Of a stretch of DNA of 64,000 nt, positions 7,809 to 16,200 are shown piece by piece (within the stretch, counting starts at the first letter, position 1; each line of letters begins with the position of its first letter). The notes beneath the pieces are model-generated. The model was not told the DNA's origin. It saw only the letters and a program-made list of their open reading frames with translations, and ran no database searches. The position numbers and the translations under genes were made by a program. Where the stretch lies: positions 62,001 through 126,000 of the forward strand of contig NZ_LBMU02000045.1 of the NCBI RefSeq assembly GCF_001005085.2. The letters are read 5' to 3'. Source of the stretch: Streptomyces humi (GTDB lineage: Bacteria > Actinomycetota > Actinomycetes > Streptomycetales > Streptomycetaceae).

Positions 7809-7983
7809 GTCTCCACCGGCCGGCAGACCGCCAGCCGAGCCCACGCAAAGGTCCGTGCACTGGTCGAGCGGGCCATTGCCACCCTCAAGTCCCGGCGACT
7901 CCTGCGCAGGCGCCGCTGCTCGACGCCCCGCATCACGAGCCTCGTCCACGCCGTCCTGATCCTCCGGCTCGCCTCCTCGGGCC
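7809..7983 (+). pseudogene. Transposase C-terminal remnant (IS5-like)
   Basis: In one plus frame the DNA reads AHAKVRALVERAIATLKSRR and ITSLVHAVLILRLASSG. This is the typical C-terminus of DDE transposases of the IS5 group, with the conserved VERAIATLK helix. No upstream catalytic part is present, and the flanks do not show matching inverted ends that I can see. It is a scar of a past insertion beside the broken DUF302 gene. Confidence 0.6.
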
Positions 7984-8201
7984 GAGATCAACCCCGCAGC
8001 ATCCACCAGGTCCGTCGAATCGGCCTCGGTCGCGCCCGCCCGCCCGCAGACGCCCGGGCTACGCGCGGGCCGGGCTCATCTCCGCGGGTGACGGCGCTTC
8101 GCGCCGATCGATTCCCAGGATCGGTGGTCGTAGTAATCCCGGACCGGAGGGTGGCGCGACCCCATAGGCTGAGGCCCACATCGGCGCTGTCTGGGGGAGT
8201 A

Positions 8202-8600
8202 ATGACCAGTAGGTTCACTGAGTTGGTTGTCGACTGCCATGATCCGGAGCGGCTCGCGGCTTTCTGGAGCGCTGTCCTGGATTTCAAGGTGATCGACCGG
8301 AGCGAGGGCAAAGTCGAGATCGGCTCCTGGCAGCCGACCGTCGAGGAGGTCCGGGCCCGCCAGATGCCGCCCACCGTGGTGTTCGTCCGGGTGCCCGAGG
8401 GCAAGACCGTGAAGAACCGGCTCCACCTCGACGTCAGTCCGATCGACGCCAGTACCGACGACGAGGTGGCCAGGCTGCTCGGCCTCGGCGCAGCCAAGGT
8501 GGACGTGGGCCAGGGCCCCGGCCGGACTTGGGTGGTCATGGCCGATCCCGAGGGCAACGAGTTCGATGTCATGCGCACCCTGGCACCGTCCAACTCATGA
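8202..8600 (+). CDS. VOC/glyoxalase-like protein
   Basis: A 132-residue single-chain protein with the vicinal-oxygen-chelate layout: FTELVVDCHDPERLAAFWSA at the start, a middle PPTVVFVRVPEGKTVKNRLH, and a last strand WVVMADPEGNEFDV. The His and Glu near the ends match usual metal-ligand positions, but substrate is unknown. I chose the ATG at 8202 because GGGGGAG lies just before it. The frame is open far upstream through the transposase remnant, but that part is not homologous. Relatives are annotated as glyoxalase or bleomycin-resistance-like without defined function. Confidence 0.82.
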   Translation: MTSRFTELVVDCHDPERLAAFWSAVLDFKVIDRSEGKVEIGSWQPTVEEVRARQMPPTVVFVRVPEGKTVKNRLHLDVSPIDASTDDEVARLLGLGAAKVDVGQGPGRTWVVMADPEGNEFDVMRTLAPSNS

Positions 8601-8686
8601 TCGGGCCCAAAGGTCAGCGGTCGTAGGCGGTCGGTGAGCGCAAACGCGATCTCCTACCGCTCGCGGCCTGAAGGCCGCCGCAGCCC

Positions 8687-8995
8687 TTACGGGGCATCTT
8701 CGGCGACCCAGGCACGGAACAGCGTGAGCGCCTCGGTCAGGTTGCCGGGCCCACACGCGATACGGAACTCCTTCTCGGACGTCCAGGCCATCACCCAGTC
8801 CTGCTCACCCCGGGTGACCTGCTGCCGGGGATACTCCCGGTCCGCCAAGTCCGTCTCCTCAAGGCTGATCTTGACGGTCCAGCCCGGGTTGTCGAGCGTC
8901 CCGATCGTCACGCCCCATTCGTGTTCCCAGTCTCCATCGCACTGCGCGGCATACCAGTGCTGCAACCAGTCAAGGACGTTCACGGATTCGGACAT
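8687..8995 (-). CDS. Imm53-family immunity protein
   Basis: A 102-residue protein with the hallmarks of immunity protein 53: VLDWLQHWYAAQCDGDWEHE, then IGTLDNPGWTVKI, and an ending GPGNLTEALTLFRAWV. Such proteins protect against polymorphic-toxin effectors delivered by neighbouring bacteria. No toxin gene, type VII secretion gene or RHS repeat is seen nearby, so it is an orphan. Start is the ATG at 8993-8995. Confidence 0.78.
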   Translation of the reverse strand: MSESVNVLDWLQHWYAAQCDGDWEHEWGVTIGTLDNPGWTVKISLEETDLADREYPRQQVTRGEQDWVMAWTSEKEFRIACGPGNLTEALTLFRAWVAEDAP

Positions 8996-9091
8996 GGACG
9001 CAGATGCTAAGCGAACCGAGCATGGACCGAAGAACCCGGTGAACCTCCTGAGGCGGGACTGACGTCCGCCGACAGGTCCTCGACCGGGGTC

Positions 9092-9442
9092 GTGCCGGCC
9101 CCGGCGGAGTCCACGGACCCGGAGGCGTTCGCAGTGATCGCTGACATCGCACGGGAGTGGCGGCACACCGGTGGTCGGTGCGCCGTGCGACCTGCGCTCG
9201 CCTCCGCATCTCTGCCCCGCACCGAGGACGCGGTACGCGAACTTTGGGCGCTCGGCTGCGAGCGGGGCGCCGTCGCGCCCTGCGTGCCGGCGCCGGGATT
9301 CCTGCCGGACCGTATCGCGCGTGGCGCGCAGGGCACGGCCGTCATCGCGGACGTGCTGGGTGCGGCGCCCGCGGTGGCCGCTGTGGTACTGAGCCGTTTC
9401 CGCGAAGCGGCATCGGCCGCTGTCCTGTCGCGGATCGCGTGA
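9092..9442 (+). pseudogene. CbiX/sirohydrochlorin chelatase C-terminal fragment
   Basis: The second half reads like the C-terminal part of the CbiX chelatase fold: ELWALGCERGAVAPCVPAPG, FLPDRIARGAQG, VIADVLGAAPAVAAVVL. CbiX inserts cobalt or iron into tetrapyrroles. Only about 115 residues remain out of the usual 230 or more, and the N-terminal metal-binding half is absent, so I call it a remnant. An ATG at 9092 could allow expression of a short protein. A cobalamin uptake operon lies 10 kb away, but I see no direct link. Confidence 0.55.
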
Positions 9443-9571
9443 CCGCATGGTTCAAGGTCCGGCGGACGCACCGACCGCATCACCGGTTACCGGACAACCT
9501 CCGGTTCATCTCCGCACAGAACTCGCCGGCGTGGGTCGATGCGTACCGATCGGGCGTCCTCAGAAGGAGCC

Positions 9572-9928
9572 TCAGGCCCCCCACTCCGTATAGTCTCCGA
9601 TGATCCTGTCGCCGAGGTTGCACCATGCGACGCTCTCCGCGCTCGCCCACACCCAGGGACCGTAGTGCGTGTACTGGTAGCCGCCCAGGGTCTCGCACTT
9701 GATCACTTCACGGTACCGTCCCGAAGTGCACCAGGTCTTGTTCCCCTGATGGCCCGCGCTGCCCGTGACCCGTTGGCCCAGACACGAGGCCAGCGCGGAG
9801 TCGCTGGACGCGGGGAGGGCGGTCACCGACGAGCCGCTGTCCGCCACCGCGCTCGGTGCGAGCGTCATCGCTCCCCCCAGGACGAGCGCCGTTGAGGCCA
9901 ATGCCTTTGCGATACGACCTTTGATCAT
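9572..9928 (-). CDS. Small secreted Cys-containing protein
   Basis: A 118-residue protein from the ATG at 9926-9928, preceded by GGGAGA. Residues 1-29 are a clear Sec signal peptide (KALASTALVLGGAMTLAPSAVA, cleaved after VADS or nearby). The mature part has four Cys (SCLG, TWCTS, IKCET, AWCNL) that could form two disulfides, and it is aromatic-rich (GYQYTHYGPWVWAS). I do not recognise the family. It is divergent from an AraC-type regulator, sharing about 200 bp of upstream DNA, so that regulator may control it. Confidence 0.72.
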   Translation of the reverse strand: MIKGRIAKALASTALVLGGAMTLAPSAVADSGSSVTALPASSDSALASCLGQRVTGSAGHQGNKTWCTSGRYREVIKCETLGGYQYTHYGPWVWASAESVAWCNLGDRIIGDYTEWGA

Positions 9929-10126
9929 GCAGATCTCCCAGGTGTCGACGAGATGTGTGTGCGTCGCCGGCCCGCTCCGCCCGGCCGTCGATCGCTCGTT
10001 GACGAACCGTAGGCGCAATTCACGGTCCGCGAGCACCCATATGCGCACTGTGACTCCCCAGTTCGCGCACGGTGCACAATTGGGACTGAACCGCACATGC
10101 GCACAGGGGGCTGGGAGTACATCGGC

Positions 10127-11053
10127 ATGACCGACCGCAAGGGTTCCCGATTAAGGGGAACCGAGTCGTTCGAGGCAGTCGCCTCGGCCTTGTTCGCCCC
10201 GTTGCGGGTCACCGATCCCGGTCCGCAGGGGTTCGAAGCCGTGGTGGACCACGCGGTCATCGGACCCGTGGTCGTCGCCCGTATCCAGGCCACCGCCGCG
10301 ACGGTGACGCGGGACAACCGCAGCATCACCTCCAGCGACGTGGAGTGGATGCATTTCACTCTGCACCACCACGGCCCGGTCACGGCGACCCAGCACGACC
10401 GGACCACGGCCGTGAGACCCGGTGAACTGTTCGCCTGTGACAACACCCGGCCCTACCGGCTCATCGGTGCCGACCCCAGTGACATGACTGTGCTCTGCGT
10501 TCCCCGGGCAAGTCTGGGCAGGCACGCGAACTCCATCAGCCGGCGCACGGCGCTCCCCATATCCACTCAGAGCGGGATCGGCAGACTGCTCGGCCACGCC
10601 CTGTCCGCAGCCGACGAGGACCTTCCCCGTCAGCGTGTGTCACGTACGTATCTGGCCGACGCGCTCACCGCACTCCTCCTTGCCGCTTTCGCCGACATCA
10701 CCCCCGAGCGGGCGTCCGTCGCCAGCGACCTTGCCGACCGCATACGCGCCTACGCGCTGGCCCAGCTCAGCGACCCCCGCCTCAGTGCGGAGCGAGTCGC
10801 CCACCAGCACCACATCTCGGTCAGGTACCTCCATGCGCTCTTCAAGGGCAGTGACCTGACCTTCGCCGCCTGGGTCCGCCATGAACGCCTGCTACGGATC
10901 CGCCGAGACCTTCTCGACCCCGCCTCCGCGGACATCTCCACGGCCACGATCGCAGCACGGTGGGGAGTACACGACACCAAACACCTCGGCAGGTCCCTGA
11001 AACGCGAGTTCGGCGAATCCGTCAGCGACCTACGCCGCAAGCAGATGGACTGA
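10127..11053 (+). CDS. AraC-family transcriptional regulator
   Basis: A 308-residue regulator from the ATG at 10127. GGGAG lies 9 nt before it. An upstream ATG at 10097 has no such site. The N-terminal 170 residues match the AraC_binding_2/AraC-like sensor seen in Streptomyces regulators (VEWMHFTLHHHGPVTATQ, RPGELFACDNTRPY). Residues about 205-308 form the double HTH: SAERVAHQHHISVRYLHALF, then DISTATIAARWGVHDTKHLG and the ending REFGESVSDLRR. The inducer is unknown. The divergent gene encodes the small secreted protein at 9572-9928, a natural candidate target. Confidence 0.87.
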   Translation: MTDRKGSRLRGTESFEAVASALFAPLRVTDPGPQGFEAVVDHAVIGPVVVARIQATAATVTRDNRSITSSDVEWMHFTLHHHGPVTATQHDRTTAVRPGELFACDNTRPYRLIGADPSDMTVLCVPRASLGRHANSISRRTALPISTQSGIGRLLGHALSAADEDLPRQRVSRTYLADALTALLLAAFADITPERASVASDLADRIRAYALAQLSDPRLSAERVAHQHHISVRYLHALFKGSDLTFAAWVRHERLLRIRRDLLDPASADISTATIAARWGVHDTKHLGRSLKREFGESVSDLRRKQMD

Positions 11054-11555
11054 GCGGCGGTACGCGCCCACCGCCCACAGGCCGGATCCCGCCTCTGCCC
11101 TGCCGCCATCGGATCGCCGCGGCGGCGACGGGGTTTCAGGTCTGCCCCATCGCGCCTGCCCCATCGCGCCTGCGGTAGTGGGCTGTTGGCTGTGACGGAG
11201 CCCACCAGGAAGTCGAATCAGCCCCACCGAGAACACCCTCAACCGGGCCCTGACCGCGGCACGGGCACCGGCCCGACGCGGCGTCGCAAGCGGGCCGGGC
11301 TGAAGCGGGGCAGAATGCCGCGGGTGAGGATCTGCCAGGTCGCCGCGTACCGGGCCGTCCACCGCTCGACACCCCGGCGCTGAAGGTCCTCGCGCAGGAC
11401 CTCAGCCAGGGGGAGCAGAGCCGGGAGGTGGCGCTCCATCACCAGCGCGCCGGGGCAGCCGTAGCAGGTCAGGAACGACTGCCGGCATCGCCCCCACCGG
11501 GCCCGTGCCCGATGTCCCTGCACGCACCGGCCAGCGTGTCGAGTTCACCGGCAGG
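11054..11555. other. Gap with an integrase remnant
   Basis: 502 bp after the AraC gene. A short direct repeat, gcccc-atcgcgcctg, occurs twice near 11143-11172. The only coding-like stretch is the minus-strand integrase piece at 11287-11484, listed separately. No complete gene is seen. Confidence 0.5.
11287..11484 (-). pseudogene. Tyrosine-recombinase-associated C-terminal fragment
   Basis: On the minus strand one frame reads RQSFLTCYGCPGALVMERHL, PALLPLAEVLREDLQ and WTARYAATWQILTRGILPRF. A zinc-ribbon-like CxxC followed by ALV..HLP.LL and a W..RY..TW helix is typical of the C-terminus of actinobacterial site-specific integrases. No catalytic Arg/His/Tyr region is present. It looks like the scar of a lost integrative element. 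Confidence 0.45.
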
Positions 11556-11876
11556 TCAGGCGATCTCGGAGTCGATGCCGGTGATCACGGCTGGGCCGAG
11601 CGGCACACTGTCCGCGTCGATCCCGGCGTCCCGCATCGCGGTGTCCGCAAGCCGCCGCGCCTCACGCTCCGCGTCGGCGTTGCTGTCCGCCTCCACGGAG
11701 AGCCGCAGGGCGAAGGTGTCGTCGTCGTTGACGGCAAGCACGTCCAGGTCCTCGGCGCTGCCCATCCTGGTGCCGTGCGGATCCGCGGGCCGCAGCGCCC
11801 GCCCCAGCCGCTGCCGTGCCGCCTCGTCGACGCCTGCGGTGAAGGTGCCGGGCACGGTGATCACATAGGTGGTCAT
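11556..11876 (-). CDS. Conserved hypothetical small protein
   Basis: A 106-residue protein beginning MTTYVITVPGTFTAGVDEAA, with a good ribosome site (GGAAGGA 6-12 nt before the ATG at 11876). It alternates beta strands and helices (LDVLAVNDDDTFALRLSVEA, EREARRLADTAMRDAGID), looking like a small ferredoxin-like alpha/beta fold with no Cys or His pattern. I do not know its function. It is divergent from and about 575 bp away from the membrane protein/P-type ATPase pair. Confidence 0.65.
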   Translation of the reverse strand: MTTYVITVPGTFTAGVDEAARQRLGRALRPADPHGTRMGSAEDLDVLAVNDDDTFALRLSVEADSNADAEREARRLADTAMRDAGIDADSVPLGPAVITGIDSEIA

Positions 11877-12451
11877 GACGATCCTTCCGTCGGGTGCCAC
11901 ACCGCCTACCCCGGATCACGGCGAGGAGTGCGTCCACACCCCGGGCAGCCCCACCCGCGCCGCGTACGGGCCCAGGGTCTGCAACGGACGTCCTTGCCCG
12001 GAGCGACACCCGAGAGCCATGGCAGGTCGCAGGGCCTATTGGCGGTCTCTGGGCTCACCGCGCGCCTCCCCGCCGGGCACCTCGCCGAGCCCGGTCGGTC
12101 CCTCGGAATCCTCGACGACCAGGACGTTGCGGGAAAGCGGGTGACGACGGGCCGGCTCACGGGAGAACGTCCTTACGGGCTCTGACGGCGTCCAGGACGG
12201 AATGACGCCCACACAGGGAGACAGCGTCTCCTTATGAAGACGGAGCCCAGGGATGCGGGCATGCCCAGGTCAAGGGGCAGACCGAGGGGCAGACCAAGTG
12301 ACAGACCAAGGGGCACGAAGGGTCGCGACAGGGGCGAGCCCACCACTATCGGGCGAGACTTTCGACATGCCCGATTTACTCCGTATGGTCACCGCCGTGC
12401 GGGGAACTCGGCGGGCAGAGAGTCTGATCTCGGCATTGACGAGGAGTAGTC
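11877..12451. other. Intergenic region with short direct repeats
   Basis: 575 bp without a convincing gene. Near 12268-12313 the unit (g)gcAGACCraGgGgCA or its variants recurs three to four times in tandem. The 3' part should contain the promoter for the 12452 gene. The open frames on both strands are Arg/Pro/Ser-rich with no family resemblance. Confidence 0.45.
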
Positions 12452-13270
12452 ATGGCTGAGCAGAAGTCGTCCTCGACCCTCACCGCGCCCCTGCGGAACG
12501 CGGCCTCGGCGGTGCGCAGGGTGCCCGGCGCCGGGGCCGTCACCAGGGCCGCCGAAGGAACGCTGGACAAGATCGGCGCCGTCTCGCCCCGGAGCCGTCG
12601 GATGGCGGTGTACGCCGGAGCAGGTGTGCTGGGCGTGGCCGGCGTCGTGGAGTGGCCCGTCGCGCTGAGCGGTGCGGCGATCGCCTGGCTCACCCAGCCC
12701 CGGCCGGGGCAGAGCGTGCGGACGGCGCCGCCGGAGGCGACCGGGGACCCGACGGCGGGCCCCGGTCGCGGCGCCTACGTGGCCGTGGGCGACGCGGCGA
12801 CGGCGCAGGAGACGGCCACGGGCACCACAGCGCCGGGCCCGGTACGGGAGGACCAGATGCCGGAGCCGGACACCCACGGCCCGACAGCGCCCTCGACCGA
12901 GCCGGGCCTGCCCACCGCAGGGCCGGGCACGCCCGACACCGAGCCGAGCCCACCCGCCTCGGAATCGGCCCCGCCCACGGCGGCGCTGCACACGCCCGAC
13001 GCCGAGCCGGGCCCGTCGCCCGTCGCCGAGCCGGCCGCACCTGCCGCCGAGCCGGGCACATCTACCGCCGAGTCGGGCACACCTGCCGCCGAACCAACCT
13101 CATCCACCGCCGAGTCGGACGTGACTGGCCTCGAACCGGGGCCGTTGCCCGTCGCCGAGTCGGTGCCGGCCACCGCCGCGCCGGTTCCGTTCTCCCCGCC
13201 TGCCGATGCCGAGTCGGCTGGCGAGCCGGACGCGGGGCCCGGTGCGCCGGTCCCGCCGCCGTCCAGCTGA
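12452..13270 (+). CDS. Membrane-anchored protein with Pro/Ala/Glu/Ser repeat tail
   Basis: A 272-residue protein. The first 85 residues include an amphipathic N-terminus and one hydrophobic segment (MAVYAGAGVLGVAGVVEWPV...GAAIAWLTQ). Residues 85-272 are low complexity, built of repeats of the type (T/S/P)-A-E-P-G and A-E-S, lacking folded-domain features. It ends 19 bp before the start of the large P-type ATPase, so the two are almost surely one operon. I infer a scaffold or regulatory partner of the pump. No known family name can be given. Confidence 0.7.
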   Translation: MAEQKSSSTLTAPLRNAASAVRRVPGAGAVTRAAEGTLDKIGAVSPRSRRMAVYAGAGVLGVAGVVEWPVALSGAAIAWLTQPRPGQSVRTAPPEATGDPTAGPGRGAYVAVGDAATAQETATGTTAPGPVREDQMPEPDTHGPTAPSTEPGLPTAGPGTPDTEPSPPASESAPPTAALHTPDAEPGPSPVAEPAAPAAEPGTSTAESGTPAAEPTSSTAESDVTGLEPGPLPVAESVPATAAPVPFSPPADAESAGEPDAGPGAPVPPPSS

Positions 13271-13289
13271 TGCGGGCTGCGGGTGACGT

Positions 13290-16200
13290 GTGATGGCGCT
13301 CGGTCTGCCGGCGGTGCCGTCCGTGGCCGCGCGAGCCCTGTCCGCGGCGCCCCGGCTGCTGGCCGGGGTCGCCGCGGAGGGTGTCGGCGCGGTCGCGGGA
13401 GCCGCGGCCGGGACCGCACGGACCGGTGTCCGGAGCCTGGACACGGCCACCCGGCTCACCCGGGCGGCACGCAACACACTGGCCGGCGCCGACTGGCAGT
13501 GGCGGTCCGGCGCCCGCGCACACCTCTCCCTACGCGCGGCCGACCCGGAGCAGGCCCGGGCCGCGGGCGGCGCGCACCGGCTCGCCGCGCACGTCGCCGA
13601 GGTGCTGACGGAACACCCGGACGTCCTGTTCGCCTACTGGGACGAGGGCCTCGGCCGCCTGGTGGTGGCCGCCGCCGAGGAGGCGGTCACCGAGGAGGTC
13701 GCGCAGCGCGCAGCCGACCTCGCCGCCCGGCACGGTCTCGTGGCGGCCGAAGAAGGTGCCGAGGAGGTCACGCACCCGGCCGACCCGAGAGGGATCCGGG
13801 CGGCATTGGCGACCCTCGCGGCCGATCTCGTCGGCACCGGCGTGGGCATAACCGCCTACACCCTGCGGCTGCCGCCCTCCCCGCGGGTGGTGACCGCACT
13901 GGTGACGGTACTGCGGGAGAACCCCCGCTTCCGTGGACTGCTCCGCGCCCGCCTGGGCGCCGAAGCCACGGACCTGCTGCTGACCTGCGTGAACGCCGCG
14001 GCCCACGCCGCGGGGCAGACGCCCACCGCGCTGCTGCTCGACGCGGCGCTGCGCGGCTGCCAGCTCGCGGACACCGTCGCCCGTGCGTCCGCCTTCGAGT
14101 TCTTCCAGGACGACCTGTGCACCCCGGGCCGGCCGAGCGTCGGCGACGGTGCCCGGCCGCGCCCGGCCCTGCGCACCACCCCGGCCCAGGAGTACGCCAC
14201 GCACGCCACCGCCGGCAGTGTGCTGGGCGCGGCGGCGACGCTGCTGGTGAAACAGCGGGTCGCCGAGGCCGCCGAGGCGGTGCTCGCCGGCTCGCCGAAG
14301 GCCGCCCGCTACGGGCCGACCGCCTTCGAGGCGGTACTCGGTGCCGTGCTGGCCCGCTCGGGGCTCCTCGTCCGCGATCCGGAGCGGCTGCGGGAACTGG
14401 AACTGGCCGGCACGATCGTGCTGCATCCGTCGGCGGTGCGCACCGAGGACGGTGAGGCCGATCCCTGGACGGAACCGGTGCTGGACGCCGCCCGGCAAGC
14501 CGGACTGCGGGTCGTGCTGGTGGACGACCCGGCGCTGGAGGACTTCACGGGCCTCGCCGACCAGGTGGTGGACGCCCGTCGGCCCCTGGACGACGTGGTC
14601 CACTCGCTGCCGGAGGACGCCGGCGCGGTGATCACGGTGGCCCGGCTGTGGTCGGCCCGGGACCAGGTGCTGCTGGCCGGTCTGCTCGCCGGTGACATCG
14701 CGGTCGCGCTCACCGACACGGACAGCGCGGTCGTGTGGAGCGCGGACGCCCTCGCTCTGCACGGACTGCCCGATGTGTGGCGGCTGCTCAGCGCGATACC
14801 GGCAGCGCGCCGGGTGGGCCGTCGCTCGGGGACCCTGGCCCGGTCGGGTGCCACGCTCTCCGGGCTGCTGGTCGCCGTCGGCGAGTCGCGCGGCGGACGC
14901 GGCCGGCTGGTCGCGCTGCCCGGGCTGCGGCACGCGCCGGTCGACGGCGCCGCCGCGGCCGCGCTGCTCTCGGCGATCCGGGCGGCCCTGCGGGTGGCGC
15001 GGGCCGAGGCGCCGCACCCCCGGGCCCGGGTGCACTGGCACGAACTCGGGCCGCGGGAAACCCTGGAGCGGCTGGAGCACGAGCGGGAGGCGGTACCGCC
15101 CGAGGAACGGCAGCGGGCCACCGAGCCGTCCGGACATCCGGTGCTCGTGCCGGTGCGGTGGACCCGGCGGCTCGCCCACGCCGTACGCAGCGAACTGGAC
15201 GACCCGCTGACACCGGTGCTGGCCGTCGGCTCGGCCGCGTCCGCGATCGTCGGCTCGGTGGTGGACGCGCTCCTGGTGGTCGGTGCGCTCGACCTGAACG
15301 CGCTGGTCGGCGGTATCCAGCGGCTGCGGGCCGAACAGGCCGTCTCCGGGCTGCTCGCGGACCAGAAGCGGCAGGCCCGGGTTGCGGATGCCCCGGGCGA
15401 TCCGGAGACGCACACCGTGGACGCGGTGCGCCTGTCCCCCGGCGATGTGATCGACCTGCACACCGACGACGTGGTGCCGGCCGACGCACGGGTCCTCTCG
15501 GAGGACGGCCTGGAGGTCGACGAGTCCGCGCTGACCGGCGAGTCGGTGCCGACGGAGAAGCACACCGCCGCGACCCCGCACGTCCCGGTGGCCGACCGGC
15601 ACTCCATGGTCTTCGAGGGCACGACGGTGGCCGCCGGTCATGCGCGCGCAGTCGTGGTCGACACCGGCGAGCGCACCGAGGCCGCCCGCGCCGTCCACCT
15701 CGCCGCGCGGACGCCCCCGGCCGCCGGAGTCCAGGCCCGGCTGCACGAACTCACCGCGAAGGCCCTGCCCTTGACGCTGGCGGGCGGCGCCGTGGTGACC
15801 GGTCTGGCGCTGCTGCGCGGGACCCCGATCCGGGAGGCGGTCGGCGGTGGCGTGGCCGTCGCCGTGGCCGCCGTACCGGAGGGGCTGCCGCTGGTGGCGA
15901 CGGTGGCGCAGCTGGCCGCTGCCCGGCGGCTGAGCCGGGGCGGGGTCCTGGTCCGGGCGCCCCGCGCACTGGAGGCGCTGGGCCGGATGGACACCGTCTG
16001 CTTCGACAAGACGGGGACACTCACCGCGAACGAACTGCGCCTGGCCCGGGCGACCGGCGCGGACGGGAGGGTCCTCGCGGCCGGCGACGAGGCGGCGGCC
16101 GACACGGTGCGGGTGGCGGCCCGGGCCTGCCCGCAGGTCGGTGACGGATCCGAGCCGCCCGAGCACGTCACCGACGCGGCGGTCCTCGACGCGGCCGCGC

